Shown: positions 16,015 through 25,840 of the stretch, in pieces
How the letters are laid out: each line of letters starts with the position of its first letter
Position numbering within the stretch: the first letter of the stretch is position 1
Assembly: GCF_014645135.1 (NCBI RefSeq)
Contig: NZ_BMLH01000005.1
Span: forward strand, 124,001-188,000
Length of the DNA: 64,000 bases
From: Rheinheimera tangshanensis
GTDB taxonomy: Bacteria > Pseudomonadota > Gammaproteobacteria > Enterobacterales > Alteromonadaceae
Direction of reading: 5' to 3'
Notes under the pieces: generated by a model
What the model was told of the DNA's origin: nothing
Database searches by the model: none
What the model saw: the letters and a program-made list of their open reading frames with translations, nothing else
Translations under genes and position numbers: made by a program

Positions 16015-18231
16015 TTAAGCTGAGAATTTGTCAAAGCGATCAAATTTAATTTTGGAACGTTTGGCATAATGCTTCAGCAGGTTAGGCACATCCAGGATCA
16101 GCGCTATACCGCCGTCTGATGTAATGGTAGCTCCTGCCATACCTGGTGTGCCCTGTAATAAAGCATCCAGCGGCTTGATCACCACCTCTTCCTGACCAAT
16201 CAAAGAATCCACCACAAAACCGATTTGTTGAGTTCCCAGTTGCACTATTACCACATGGCCTTGTTCGCGTTTTATCTTCTTGTTCGAACCTTTTACCAGC
16301 CAGTGCTCAAGATAAAACAGCGGAATAGCTTTGTTACGTACAACGATAGTCAACTGACCATCCACATTGTTGGTTTTGGCTAAATCTAAATGGAAAATTT
16401 CGTTGACCGTCGCCAGTGGCAGAGCAAAGGTCTGCTCGCCCACAATCACCATTAAGGTCGGCAATATCGCCAAAGTCAGCGGAACCTTAATTTCTAATAA
16501 GGTGCCCTGACCCAGTTTTGAGTTGATATGCACTGTACCGTTGAGTTGAGTAATTTTGGTTTTCACCACGTCCATACCCACACCACGGCCTGAGATATCA
16601 GAAATCTGCTCTTTAGTGGAGAATCCTGGAGCAAAAATCAGGTTAAAGGCTTCAGTATCTGACATTCGCGCTGCGGCATCCGGATCCAGCACTCCCCGCT
16701 TAATAGCGATAGATTTCAGTTTCTCCGGGTCCATACCTGCACCATCATCCTGAATGGTTAGCAAAATATGGTCACCGGCCTGAGAAGCTGCTAATCTGAC
16801 CAAACCCGTACGAGGTTTACCAGCTTTGACCCGCACATCCGGCATTTCAATACCGTGGTCTACCGAGTTACGCACTAAGTGGACCAATGGATCGGCCAAA
16901 GCCTCCACCAGGTTTTTATCTAAATCTGTCTCTTCCCCTTCCAGCTCAAGATTAATATCCTTTTGCAGTGAACGGGCTAAGTCGCGAACAACGCGAGGGA
17001 AACGGCCAAACACTTTCTTGATGGGTTGCATCCGGGTTTTCATCACAGCGCCCTGTAAATCGGCTGTGACTACGTCCAGGTTAGCAATGGCTTTGCTCAT
17101 TTCTTCATTTTGCGCAGAACCAGACAGGCTCACCAGACGGTTACGTACCAGTACTAATTCACCGACCATGTTCATGATCTGGTCCAGGCGCTTGGTGTCA
17201 ACCCGAACTGTAGTTTCTGGTTGGTTAGCTGCCGCTTTAGGATCAGCATCCGGATCTTTTGGCGCAGCGGCAACAGGAGCCGCTTTAGCTACAGCAGCTG
17301 CAGGCGCGGGCGCAGCTGCTTTCACTGGTTCAGCAGCTTTTGCCACCGTAGTGGAAGCAGGCACAACAGCAACAGGTGCTTTGCCTTTACCATGTAATTC
17401 ATCCAGCAGAGATTCAAACTCATCATCAGAGATGTCGTCTGAAGAGGCCTTTGCTTTTTCTTTTGTTTTATCTTCTGTTTTAGCCGGTGTTTTTTCGACA
17501 GGAGCAGACACAGCAACTTCACCAGGGATAAAAGAACCCTGGCCATGCAGCTGGTCTAAAATAGCCTCAAATTCATCGTCAGTAATATCTTCGCTGGCGG
17601 TTTCTTTGGTCGCTGGAGGTGGCAGATTGGCAGACGTATCACGACCAGGCGCACCACTTCCATGCAATTCATCCAGCAAAGACTCAAATTCGTCGTCACT
17701 GATTTCATCAATAGAAGAAGAGCTTTCGACAGCAGGTGCAGTGGCAAACTCGACCACGGCATCAAATTCTTCCATACTAATTTCAGGTTCGGGTTCAGGT
17801 TCTGCAGGCGCAGCATGATGTGCGTGCTGTTCATCTTCTGATTCAGGCATGCTCAGGCGATGCAAGGCGTCAATGATGGCAGGGTCGGCCGGAGTCAGAG
17901 GTTCACGGTTTTGCACGTCGGCAAACATCGCATTCACCGCATCCAGGGCTTGTAAAATAACATCCATCAATTCTGGCGTGACACGGCGTTTGCCTGTGCG
18001 CAGAATATCAAACACGTTTTCGGCGCCATGGCAGGCGTCCACTAACTCAGTCAGCGATAAAAATCCAGCGCCACCTTTGACGGTATGGAAACCTCGGAAA
18101 ATGGCATTTAATAAATTTGCGTCATCCGGATTATTTTCCAACTCAACCAACTGCTCTTGCAGTAGTTCAAGGATCTCGCCGGCTTCGACTAGGAAATCCT
18201 GTAAAATATCCTCATCTAAATCAAAGCCCAT
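16015..18231 (-). CDS. cheA: Chemotaxis histidine kinase CheA with triplicated linker motif
   Basis: A 738-aa kinase that phosphorylates CheY and CheB. The HPt domain carries phosphoacceptor His49 ([14 protein letters not shown]). A long Ala/Pro/Glu-rich linker (about 130-330) contains three near-identical copies of [15 protein letters not shown] at about residues 177-193, 216-232 and 267-283, plus a weaker [10 protein letters not shown] at 151. The dimerisation, ATPase ([42 protein letters not shown]) and CheW-like domains follow. The linker takes the place of a classical P2 domain. In Vibrio this region holds the ParP-interacting LID, so the repeats may dock ParP or CheY (inference). Confidence 0.95.
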   Translation of the reverse strand: MGFDLDEDILQDFLVEAGEILELLQEQLVELENNPDDANLLNAIFRGFHTVKGGAGFLSLTELVDACHGAENVFDILRTGKRRVTPELMDVILQALDAVNAMFADVQNREPLTPADPAIIDALHRLSMPESEDEQHAHHAAPAEPEPEPEISMEEFDAVVEFATAPAVESSSSIDEISDDEFESLLDELHGSGAPGRDTSANLPPPATKETASEDITDDEFEAILDQLHGQGSFIPGEVAVSAPVEKTPAKTEDKTKEKAKASSDDISDDEFESLLDELHGKGKAPVAVVPASTTVAKAAEPVKAAAPAPAAAVAKAAPVAAAPKDPDADPKAAANQPETTVRVDTKRLDQIMNMVGELVLVRNRLVSLSGSAQNEEMSKAIANLDVVTADLQGAVMKTRMQPIKKVFGRFPRVVRDLARSLQKDINLELEGEETDLDKNLVEALADPLVHLVRNSVDHGIEMPDVRVKAGKPRTGLVRLAASQAGDHILLTIQDDGAGMDPEKLKSIAIKRGVLDPDAAARMSDTEAFNLIFAPGFSTKEQISDISGRGVGMDVVKTKITQLNGTVHINSKLGQGTLLEIKVPLTLAILPTLMVIVGEQTFALPLATVNEIFHLDLAKTNNVDGQLTIVVRNKAIPLFYLEHWLVKGSNKKIKREQGHVVIVQLGTQQIGFVVDSLIGQEEVVIKPLDALLQGTPGMAGATITSDGGIALILDVPNLLKHYAKRSKIKFDRFDKFSA

Positions 18232-18246
18232 GCTACAGCTCCCCTT

Positions 18247-19002
18247 TTAGAAACCTAAACTTGATAATAAATCGTCCACATCATCCTGACCGGACACCAC
18301 GTCATCACGCTCTGCTGCGTCAATAATAGGGCCTTCAGCTTCGTGACCTGCTTTTGGTTTTTTCGATACGGCAGCCGGACGCTCTTCCATACTTAAATTA
18401 GTCTGGCCAAAAGCCGTTAATAAACCAATTAAGCTGTCTTCCACTTCCCGGACCAATTCAATGACCCGCCGCAAAATCTGCCCTGTTAAATCCTGATAAT
18501 CCTGTGCCATCAGTACTTCGGTCAGCAATGCATGTAAGGTAGCAGAGTTTCCGGTCGCCTGATGCAAAAAGCCATCGAGATTGTGACATAAAGCTTTGAA
18601 CTCTCCGACTTTTAAGTCGCGACTCATCAGTTTCTGCCATTTAGGCAAAATAGAGTGTAAGTGCGTATTGAGTTCATCAGCGATAGGGAGACAGTTTTCG
18701 ACTGCATCCATCGTTTTATTGGCGGCTTGTTCAGTCATATCGATGACATGATTCAAGCGTTTCTTCGCATCCGGAATATCATCTTCCAGCAAAGAACTTA
18801 GGGATGGGTCTATTTGGAAGCTTTTCAAAGAGTCGTGCAGTTGCCGGGTTAGTTTTCCAACCTCGGCAAACAACTCAGAGGAGCCCGGTACAGCCAGCTG
18901 TTGCACCAGTTCATTTGCGGCCTGGGTTTCGCCAAACTCCAGCAACTGAACTAATTCACGGGCCTGCTCTAAAGAAATCAAGGGTGCCGTAGCTACAGAC
19001 AT
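18247..19002 (-). CDS. cheZ: CheY-P phosphatase CheZ
   Basis: A 251-aa, largely helical protein of the CheZ family. It has a long antiparallel helical hairpin (about 30-195), the catalytic-site segment MAQDYQDLTGQILRRVIELV, where the Gln of QDYQDLTGQ supplies the catalytic side chain in the family, and a C-terminal acidic CheY-binding tail (QDDVDDLLSSLGF). It dephosphorylates CheY-P in the cytoplasm. It lies between cheY and cheA, 15 nt upstream of cheA. Confidence 0.94.
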   Translation of the reverse strand: MSVATAPLISLEQARELVQLLEFGETQAANELVQQLAVPGSSELFAEVGKLTRQLHDSLKSFQIDPSLSSLLEDDIPDAKKRLNHVIDMTEQAANKTMDAVENCLPIADELNTHLHSILPKWQKLMSRDLKVGEFKALCHNLDGFLHQATGNSATLHALLTEVLMAQDYQDLTGQILRRVIELVREVEDSLIGLLTAFGQTNLSMEERPAAVSKKPKAGHEAEGPIIDAAERDDVVSGQDDVDDLLSSLGF

Positions 19003-19027
19003 GGTGTACTCCTTTGTCAGTTACGGT

Positions 19028-19411
19028 TTAACCCAGGCGTTCGAATACTTTAGCCAGTTTTTCCTGTAAGGTTGCAGCAGTAAAAGGTTTAACGATATAT
19101 CCATTCACGCCTGCCTGTGCAGCAGCAATGATTTGTTCCTTTTTAGCTTCCGCAGTAACCATCAACACAGGAATATGCTTCAGTTTAGCGTCAGCTCGAA
19201 TTGCACGTAACAAATCGATACCTTGCATACCAGGCATGTTCCAGTCAGTGACTACAAAATCAAAATCACCGTTTTGCAGCATAGGTAATGCAGTGCTGCC
19301 ATCATCAGCTTCAGAGACATTGGTAAAACCAAGATCTCTTAACAGGTTTTTTATAATGCGTCTCATGGTTGAGAAATCATCAACCACAAGAATTTTCATA
19401 TTCTTATCCAA
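19028..19411 (-). CDS. cheY: Chemotaxis response regulator CheY
   Basis: A 127-aa single receiver domain that controls motor switching by binding FliM and FliN. The acidic pocket (VVDDF), phosphoacceptor Asp56 ([12 protein letters not shown]), the Thr of [11 protein letters not shown] and the Lys of NGYIVKPF are all present. The first codon is TTG at 19411, with GGAGG about 5 nt upstream (protein [10 protein letters not shown]). An ATG at 19399 is an alternative but has a poorer ribosome-binding site. It is the first gene of the che section after fliA. Confidence 0.95.
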   Translation of the reverse strand: MDKNMKILVVDDFSTMRRIIKNLLRDLGFTNVSEADDGSTALPMLQNGDFDFVVTDWNMPGMQGIDLLRAIRADAKLKHIPVLMVTAEAKKEQIIAAAQAGVNGYIVKPFTAATLQEKLAKVFERLG

Positions 19412-19453
19412 AATCCCCTCCGGTGAGAGCCCAAGCTGGACTAACTCAAACTA

Positions 19454-20173
19454 TTACAACCAATCCTGCATCCTGGAGCGCAAGCGCACCAGCGCCTGAC
19501 TATGAATCTGACTGACCCTGGACTCACTAACATCCAGCACAGCGCCAATCTCTTTCAAATTTAGTTCGTCATTATAATACAGCGACAACACTATAGCTTC
19601 TCGCTCCGGTAAGCTACTGATATTTTTTATCAACGCCTGTTGAAATGCATCAGTTGCCTGTTGTTCGTACAAATGATCATCATCTTTATCATTTGCTGTG
19701 ACCAACACATCATCAGAGATGCCCAGATCTTCGATACCAATAATGCGACCACTGCTGGCGTCGCTGAGCATATGATGATACTCATCTAAAGATATATCAA
19801 GTTTTTCAGCAACTTCACTATCTTTTACATCACGACCCAGTTCAGATTCAAGCTCTGCAATAGCTTCAGCTATCATGCGGGAGTTGCGGTGGACAGAGCG
19901 TGGAGTCCAGTCGCCACGGCGAATTTCATCCAGCATAGAGCCACGGATACGGATACCGGCAAAGGTTTCAAAACTTGCGCCCTTGCTGCCATCAAAATTC
20001 TTGGCTGCTTCAATCAGGCCTATCATGCCAGACTGAATTAAATCGTCGACTAAGACACTTGCGGGCAATCGGGCTAATAAATGATAGGCAATACGTTTTA
20101 CCAGAGGCGCATGCCGTTCCACCATTTGTGTCAACTGATCAGCGGCGCCGTAGGCCGCAAGTTTGCTATTCAA
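19454..20173 (-). CDS. fliA: Flagellar sigma factor FliA (sigma-28)
   Basis: A 239-aa sigma-28 factor that drives late flagellar genes (flagellin, chemotaxis, stators). Region 2 shows LLARLPASVLVDDLIQSGMIGLIEAAKNFD and FAGIRIRGSMLDEIRRGDW; region 4 shows LPEREAIVLSLYYNDELNLKEIG and VLDVSESRVSQIHSQALVRLR. Translation starts at a TTG (20173) that overlaps the flhG stop by 4 nt, with GAGAGG upstream, so it is coupled to flhG. The flhF-flhG-fliA-cheY order matches polar flagellar clusters. Confidence 0.95.
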   Translation of the reverse strand: MNSKLAAYGAADQLTQMVERHAPLVKRIAYHLLARLPASVLVDDLIQSGMIGLIEAAKNFDGSKGASFETFAGIRIRGSMLDEIRRGDWTPRSVHRNSRMIAEAIAELESELGRDVKDSEVAEKLDISLDEYHHMLSDASSGRIIGIEDLGISDDVLVTANDKDDDHLYEQQATDAFQQALIKNISSLPEREAIVLSLYYNDELNLKEIGAVLDVSESRVSQIHSQALVRLRSRMQDWL

Positions 20174-21060
20174 ACCAGACCTCTCGCTTCAGGTTGTTGT
20201 ACCAGTTGCTCCAGGAAAAACTCCAAATGTCCTGAGGCGACTGGCGGTACTGGCCACTGCACAGCTCGGGTAGCCAAAGTACGAATAGCCAAAGAGGCCG
20301 GAGTTTTTGGAAAAGCATCGACAAAAGCTTTTTGTTTACGAGCCGCTTTTCTGACGTTTTCATCAAATGGAATGGTAGCTACCAGCTCCAGATTGACATC
20401 TAAAAACCTGTCTGTCACCCGGCTTAGCTTGGCGAAAAGCTCTTGCCCCTCTTTTAAACTGCGCACCATGTTGGCGACAATTTTAAAGCGCTGTACACCG
20501 TGTTCACGGCTTAATATTTTCATTAAGGCGTAAGCATCAGTGATAGAAGAAGGTTCATCACAGACCACCACTAACACGTCTTGCGAAGCGCGGGAAAAAC
20601 TCAATACCATATCGGAAATACCGGCAGCTGTGTCCACCAGTAAAATATCAAAACGGGTACGCATTTCGCTAAAAGCACGGATAAGACCAGCATGTTCCAC
20701 AGGCTTTAATTCGGTCATCGACTGAGTGCCTGATGTTGCAGGCACAATTTTGATACCAAAAGGTCCTTCTATCAGAATGTCATCCAGCTCAGCCTCGCCG
20801 GACAACACATGAAATAAGTTTTTTTGCACCCTAAGCCCAAGCATAACGTCACAGTTCGCTAACCCAAGGTCAGCGTCCAGCACTAATACTTTTTTTCCAA
20901 GCTGAGCCATTGACATGGCAAGGTTCAGCGTAACGTTGGTTTTACCCACGCCACCTTTGCCGCCTGTCACTGCGATGACTTTTACTATCTGTTGTTGCTG
21001 TTGTTGCTTCATTCGTCTCAGGCCACTGGCTTGATCATCATTCATCGGAAGATTATGCAT
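20170..21060 (-). CDS. flhG: Flagellar number regulator FlhG (FleN, MinD-like ATPase)
   Basis: A 296-aa MinD/ParA-type ATPase that limits flagellar number, with the deviant Walker box GGKGGVGKT at residues 33-41, KVLVLDADLGLANCDVMLG and LLVDTAAGI. The N-terminal part holds the DQASGLRRM motif, which in FlhG stimulates the FlhF GTPase. The frame is open further upstream to 21162, but the ATG at 21060 overlaps the flhF stop and has AAGGA 5 nt before it. That start gives the usual FlhG length. A run of six Gln follows the activator motif. Confidence 0.94.
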   Translation of the reverse strand: MHNLPMNDDQASGLRRMKQQQQQQIVKVIAVTGGKGGVGKTNVTLNLAMSMAQLGKKVLVLDADLGLANCDVMLGLRVQKNLFHVLSGEAELDDILIEGPFGIKIVPATSGTQSMTELKPVEHAGLIRAFSEMRTRFDILLVDTAAGISDMVLSFSRASQDVLVVVCDEPSSITDAYALMKILSREHGVQRFKIVANMVRSLKEGQELFAKLSRVTDRFLDVNLELVATIPFDENVRKAARKQKAFVDAFPKTPASLAIRTLATRAVQWPVPPVASGHLEFFLEQLVQQPEARGLV

Positions 21061-22459
21061 AGGTTCCTTCCACCCGGGCCGTTGTATCTGAATACCATTG
21101 ATAGCCCGTACTACTGTTAGAGATCCGTAACTGCTCTGCCTTGGCAACCATTGTTTTCGCATCAGCCATTTCTATATCCTCAGGAACTCTTTGGCCCTGA
21201 GTCAAATAACTGACCGGCAACGCATTTTGGATTGCCACGTTAATGATTTCTCCCAAACTTAAGCATTCATCAAGTTTGGTGAAAATACAACCCGCTAATG
21301 GAATCCGTTTGAAATGTTCAACGGTTTCCTGCATAACTCGGGCTTGGGATGTTGCAGACAATACCAGATAACTTTTTATTTTAACACGCGAATTATGCAC
21401 TAAAGACGCAAGTTTTTCAGCAAGACGAACGTCACGCTGACTCATTCCTGCAGTATCAATCAAAATTAATTTACGTTGTTGCAACTGATTTAACAGCGTC
21501 GCCAACTCTTCGCTGTCTTTGACCTGTTTTACCGGGCAACCGATGATACGACCAAAAGTGGCTAACTGTTCATACGCACCGATACGGAATGAATCCGTCG
21601 TAATTAAAGCCACCTGATCTGCACCGTGACGCTTAGCAAACTGAGCTGCAAGTTTAGCCACAGTAGTGGTTTTACCCACACCTGTAGGACCGACCAAAGC
21701 CACAACGCCACCGCGGCGCATAATGTCGTCGTTTGTTGTGATCAACTGGCCCGTTAATAGCTCTAATGCACTGTCCCAGGCTTCTGCATCATTGATATCT
21801 TCCGGCATAAAACAAGCGATTTGGTCAGCCACAGGTTCAGATAAACCTAATTCCAACAATTTTTCAATCACCAGAGCCCGCACTGGTTCACGACGAGCTA
21901 AATCTTGCCACATTAACCCTGAAACCTGGTGCTGCAACAGTTGTTTCATTGAAGACATTTCACTGCGCATCGCATCAAACTGTTTTTGCATCAGCTTAGC
22001 TTGCTGTTCCTGATAACGGGTTAGCTCACTCAGATTTACAGCGGCAGTGGCGGAAGATTGACGCTCATTGTCCGAAGGTGTTGAATTTGCAACCGAAAAC
22101 AAAGCACTGGTCGCTGCGGCGGTTTTTGCAGCCGCCATTTTATTGGCAGAGATAGCCTGAGCAGCTGCAGGTTGTTTACTGATTTGGCGGGCGAGCAAAG
22201 CCTGTAAAGAATCAGCAGGAGTTTGTTCTGGTTCATCATCGACTTTGATGTTCAAACGACTGCCGACTGCTGGCTGAGCAGGAGCTTCTGGTTCGGGTGA
22301 AACCTTAACTGGCGTGGCCTCCGGGTCTATAGCCGCTACAATTTCAACGCCTCCAGCCACTTTTTTATTCGACAGAATAATGGCATCAGGGCCTAAAAAC
22401 TCTTTGACTTCTGTCAGAGCGGTACGCATATCTTTGGCAACAAAGCGTTTGATTTTCAT
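21053..22459 (-). CDS. flhF: Polar flagellar GTPase FlhF (SRP family)
   Basis: A 468-aa SRP-type GTPase that marks the pole for flagellar assembly. The N-terminal basic region (MKIKRFVAKDMRTALTEVKE) is followed by a low-complexity linker (about 45-145) and the NG domain with Walker A GPTGVGKTTT at 257-266, ALITTDSFRIGAYEQL, LILIDTAGMSQRD and FTKLDECLSLG. It lies 10 nt downstream of flhA and overlaps the flhG start. Its presence with flhG points to a single or few polar flagella. Confidence 0.96.
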   Translation of the reverse strand: MKIKRFVAKDMRTALTEVKEFLGPDAIILSNKKVAGGVEIVAAIDPEATPVKVSPEPEAPAQPAVGSRLNIKVDDEPEQTPADSLQALLARQISKQPAAAQAISANKMAAAKTAAATSALFSVANSTPSDNERQSSATAAVNLSELTRYQEQQAKLMQKQFDAMRSEMSSMKQLLQHQVSGLMWQDLARREPVRALVIEKLLELGLSEPVADQIACFMPEDINDAEAWDSALELLTGQLITTNDDIMRRGGVVALVGPTGVGKTTTVAKLAAQFAKRHGADQVALITTDSFRIGAYEQLATFGRIIGCPVKQVKDSEELATLLNQLQQRKLILIDTAGMSQRDVRLAEKLASLVHNSRVKIKSYLVLSATSQARVMQETVEHFKRIPLAGCIFTKLDECLSLGEIINVAIQNALPVSYLTQGQRVPEDIEMADAKTMVAKAEQLRISNSSTGYQWYSDTTARVEGTYA

Positions 22460-22469
22460 AGCTTAACTC

Positions 22470-24575
22470 CTAATTCGACTGGCCTACCACACTGACAATT
22501 CGGATTTGTTTGTTGTCAGGGATCTCTTGATAGGACAAAACCCGTAATCCTGGAATACTGTACTTCACGAATCGTGCCATAACTGATCGCAGAATACCGG
22601 AAGTCAATAAAACAGCAGGTTCGCCAGCCAGTTCCTGATTCTGAGAGGCGGTCGCCAAAGATTGCTGAATGCGTTCGGCAAGGCCTGGTTCAATGCCAGC
22701 GCCGTCGTTACCAGCCGATTGCATCGACTGATGTAACATCTGCTCTAAATCAGGCGCAAAAGTGATCACAGGCACTTCTGGCGCACTGCCCACCACTTCC
22801 TGGATAATCAGCCGCTTTAATGCGACACGACAGGATGCGGTCAGCACATCAACATCCTGACTCTTGGAACCATAGTCGACTAAGGTTTGCACTATGGTCC
22901 GCATATCGCGAATAGGCACGCCTTCATGCAGCAGATTCTGTAGCACCTTCACCACTACAGTAAGCGGCAGCGTATCAGGCACTAAGGCATCGACCAGCTT
23001 AGGTGAAGATTTCGCCAGCATATCCAGCAGATTCTGTACTTCTTCATGACCCAGTAACTGAGCTGCATTGTTGGTTAATATCTGGCTTAAATGAGTGGCC
23101 ACTACGGTAGCAGCATCCACTACTGTGTAGCCCAGAGTTTGTGCATGTTCACGCTGATTTTTAGCGATCCAGACCGCCTCTAAACCAAAAGCAGGATCTT
23201 TGGTGGCTATACCCTTGACTGTGCCGAACACCTGACCCGGGTTAATCGCCAGCTCATTATCATGCCGCAGTTCGGACTCACCAGTCGTAACCCCCATCAT
23301 GGTGACACGGTAAGTGTTAGGCTCTAAATCCAGATTGTCACGAATATGCACAGCCGGAATAAGGAAACCCAACTCCTGAGATAATTTTTTGCGCACCCCT
23401 TTAATGCGGGTCAGCAATTCTCCCCCTTGCGCTTTGTCAACCAGCGGGATCAAACGATAACCAACTTCCAGACCTATAGTATCGACTGGCTGTACATCAT
23501 CCCAACCAATTTCTTTAACAGGCGCCATTTCAACTGGAGTCGTCAACTCAGCCTTTTTAATAGCGGCTGCTTTTTCTGCCGTTGGGTTTTCTACACGGTA
23601 TAAATAGTAGGCTGCACCACCGACTATGGCCGCCAGACTCAAGAAGGCGACATGCGGCATGCCTGGCACTATGCCCATGATAACTAAAATTGCTGTGGCA
23701 ATGACCAACACTTTAAAGTTGCTGAACTGGCCTGCCATCAAGGTACCAAAATCACCCTCTTTATTTTGGCGGGTGACGATAATGGCAGTACCTACAGATA
23801 ACAATAAACCTGGGATTTGCGCTACCAGACCATCACCTATAGTCAGTAGCGTATAAATTTGTACGGCTTCCATAAAAGCTAAGTCATGCTGCAACACCCC
23901 AATGACTAAACCGCCAATGATATTAATGACCATAATGACGATACCGGCCATCGCATCGCCTTTCACAAATTTGTTGGCACCATCCATTGAACCGTAGAAA
24001 TCAGCTTCTTCGCCAATTTGCTCACGGCGACGACGCGCCTCTTCAGCGTCAATAAAGCCAGCATTTAAATCAGCGTCGATCGCCATTTGTTTGCCCGGCA
24101 TAGCGTCAAGAGTAAAACGTGCTGTCACTTCGGAAATACGTGCAGCACCTGAGGTAACCACCATCATATTGATAATAACGAGGATGATAAACACCACAAA
24201 ACCTACAGCGTAGTTACCGCCTATCACCACTTCGCCAAAAGCCTCTACCACCTTACCTGCTGCATCAGGACCGTTATGGCCTTCCAGTAAAATAACCCTG
24301 GTACTGGCGATATTCAGCGTTAAACGCAAAATAGTAGCCACCAGAATGACGCTGGGGAAAATAGCGAAATCCAGAGGCTTTCTGGTATAAATGGTGATCA
24401 GCAATACCACGAGGCCTAACGTGATATTAAAGGTAAACAAAATATCCAGCATCAAAGGCGGTAAAGGTAATACCACCATGGCAAGAGCTGCCAGGATCAG
24501 TAACGGAGTGCCAACACCTTTGGCATAAGACCAAACTTCTGGATTAACGCGGGAAAACATTTGGGTCATCGACAT
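22470..24575 (-). CDS. flhA: Flagellar export gate protein FlhA
   Basis: A 701-aa component of the flagellar type III export gate. The N-terminal third has about eight membrane helices and the signature FxIPP-type cytoplasmic region (RFTLDAMPGKQMAIDADLNA, GFIDAEEARRRREQI). The C-terminal cytoplasmic domain that docks substrates and chaperones includes FLIPAVHIRDNLDLEPN and PVLLTSGILRSVMARFVKY. Start at ATG 24575. A putative sigma-54 site lies 38 nt upstream at 24613-24628, and a palindromic repeat separates it from flhB. Confidence 0.97.
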   Translation of the reverse strand: MSMTQMFSRVNPEVWSYAKGVGTPLLILAALAMVVLPLPPLMLDILFTFNITLGLVVLLITIYTRKPLDFAIFPSVILVATILRLTLNIASTRVILLEGHNGPDAAGKVVEAFGEVVIGGNYAVGFVVFIILVIINMMVVTSGAARISEVTARFTLDAMPGKQMAIDADLNAGFIDAEEARRRREQIGEEADFYGSMDGANKFVKGDAMAGIVIMVINIIGGLVIGVLQHDLAFMEAVQIYTLLTIGDGLVAQIPGLLLSVGTAIIVTRQNKEGDFGTLMAGQFSNFKVLVIATAILVIMGIVPGMPHVAFLSLAAIVGGAAYYLYRVENPTAEKAAAIKKAELTTPVEMAPVKEIGWDDVQPVDTIGLEVGYRLIPLVDKAQGGELLTRIKGVRKKLSQELGFLIPAVHIRDNLDLEPNTYRVTMMGVTTGESELRHDNELAINPGQVFGTVKGIATKDPAFGLEAVWIAKNQREHAQTLGYTVVDAATVVATHLSQILTNNAAQLLGHEEVQNLLDMLAKSSPKLVDALVPDTLPLTVVVKVLQNLLHEGVPIRDMRTIVQTLVDYGSKSQDVDVLTASCRVALKRLIIQEVVGSAPEVPVITFAPDLEQMLHQSMQSAGNDGAGIEPGLAERIQQSLATASQNQELAGEPAVLLTSGILRSVMARFVKYSIPGLRVLSYQEIPDNKQIRIVSVVGQSN

Positions 24576-24612
24576 AACAAGCCTGACAAATTACTGACGC
24601 TACAGGCTGTTA

Positions 24613-24628
24613 TACAAAAAGCGTTCCA
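24613..24628 (-). promoter_or_regulatory. Putative sigma-54 promoter of the flhA operon
   Basis: On the minus strand the sequence is TGGAACGCTTTTTGTA, close to TGGCAC-N5-TTGCA. The -24 GG is intact, but the -12 GC is GT, so this is a near match only. It lies 38 nt before flhA and just 3' of the flhB terminator-like palindrome. That fits a new FlrC-dependent unit beginning at flhA. Confidence 0.45.
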
Positions 24629-24652
24629 CAATGAATTCAATTGAAATGAAAT

Positions 24653-24700
24653 TGGGGTCAGAACACATAAGTTATGCATAACTTATGTGTTCTGACCCCA
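24653..24700. repeat. Perfect 48-nt palindrome, copy 3 (TGGGGTCAGA family), likely flhB terminator
   Basis: Two 24-nt arms are perfectly complementary and meet at ATGCAT. The outer TGGGGTCAGA is identical to copies 1 and 4, but the inner half (ACACATAAGTTATG) differs entirely while staying self-complementary. It begins 3 nt beyond the flhB stop codon (24704-24706) and is flanked by T-rich sequence, so an intrinsic terminator role is plausible. Confidence 0.9.
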
Positions 24701-24703
24701 TTT

Positions 24704-25831
24704 TTAATGACGGAAATCTTCAGGGATAGGCAAGTCCTTCGCCAGAGTTTTCGGGCGTTTTCCTTTGCCTTTTTTGTACATATTCAACTGATACACATAA
24801 GCCAGAACCTGAGCGACAGCTGCGAATAACTGCTCCGGAATGGGATGATCAAGCTCAGTGGTATAAAAAATAGAACGGGCTAAAGCCGGAGATTCCAACA
24901 CTGGCACTTTGTTTTCTTCTGCTAAACGTCGGATATAAAGAGCCACTTCGTCCGCGCCTTTGGCCACAACCACTGGCGCTCTGAATTTGGCCTGGTCGTA
25001 TTTCAGTGCCACGGCAAAGTGCGTCGGGTTAGTCACCACCACGTCGGCGGTAGGCACTGCAGCAATCATTCGACGCCTCGCAGCCTGATACTGCAAGCTA
25101 CGAATACGCCCTTTCACCCGCGGGTCGCCCTCAGAGTTTTTGTATTCATCTTTGACTTCCTGCAGCGTCATTTTTAGCTCTTTGTGATGCTTCCACATCT
25201 GGTATGGCGCATCGATAGCAGCTATGACAATCACGCTGAAACAAATACCAAAAAAGGTCCAGGCCAGAATTTCGGCTGAAGCAAAAATATCCTCAGGATT
25301 GGTCATCAGAGATAACGCCATAATGTCGTCAAAGAAGGTCGACAACAACGCAAAAGTTAAACCACCTATCACCAGAACCTTGGCGATACTTTTAATCAGT
25401 TCCACCATAGCCTGCAAACCAAACATACGTTTGATACCGGCTAAAGGGCTTAATTTACTCCACTTAAAACCCACAGCTTGCCAGGTAAAGTTATAACCGC
25501 CGATCAGTACACTACCCACATAGGCAGCAAGCAAAATCAGCAGAAAAAACTTCAGTAAGCCTGGAAACAACTCAATTAAGGCGTCCTCCCAGACAGAGAA
25601 CATCGAATAAGGATTAAAAATATCTTTTTCGTCCAGCGACAATAAACGGCGACAAACTTCCAGTACAGAACCAGCTATCTCTTTACCAAAGATTAGAATA
25701 CCTGCACTGCTGCCCACTAACACGGTAAAAGTAGCCAGATCGCGGGAACGAGCGACCTGACCTTTCTTTCGGGTGTCTTCGAGCTTTTTACTGGTGGGTT
25801 CTTCGGTTTTTTCCTGGCCAGAGGTTGCCAT
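24704..25831 (-). CDS. flhB: Flagellar export switch protein FlhB
   Basis: A 375-aa membrane protein of the export gate that switches from rod/hook to filament substrates. It has a charged N-terminus (EKTEEPTSKKLEDTRKKGQV), four membrane segments between about 34 and 208, and the self-cleaving NPTH motif at residues 268-271 (VVVTNPTHFAVAL). The C-terminal cytoplasmic domain ends in a basic tail. It lies 9 nt after fliR. Confidence 0.97.
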   Translation of the reverse strand: MATSGQEKTEEPTSKKLEDTRKKGQVARSRDLATFTVLVGSSAGILIFGKEIAGSVLEVCRRLLSLDEKDIFNPYSMFSVWEDALIELFPGLLKFFLLILLAAYVGSVLIGGYNFTWQAVGFKWSKLSPLAGIKRMFGLQAMVELIKSIAKVLVIGGLTFALLSTFFDDIMALSLMTNPEDIFASAEILAWTFFGICFSVIVIAAIDAPYQMWKHHKELKMTLQEVKDEYKNSEGDPRVKGRIRSLQYQAARRRMIAAVPTADVVVTNPTHFAVALKYDQAKFRAPVVVAKGADEVALYIRRLAEENKVPVLESPALARSIFYTTELDHPIPEQLFAAVAQVLAYVYQLNMYKKGKGKRPKTLAKDLPIPEDFRH

Positions 25832-25840
25832 CTGCTACTC

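Noticed and set aside
16826-17818. Long plus-strand open frame (330 codons) opposite cheA
   Set aside because: It is antisense to the well-defined cheA gene, Ser/Ala/Thr-rich without domains, and arises from the low-complexity cheA linker. No ribosome-binding site or context supports it.
21063-21162. Upstream extension of flhG into flhF
   Set aside because: The open frame begins at 21162, but FlhG proteins start near the DQASGLRRM motif and the ATG at 21060 has a good AAGGA; the extension is shadow sequence of flhF.
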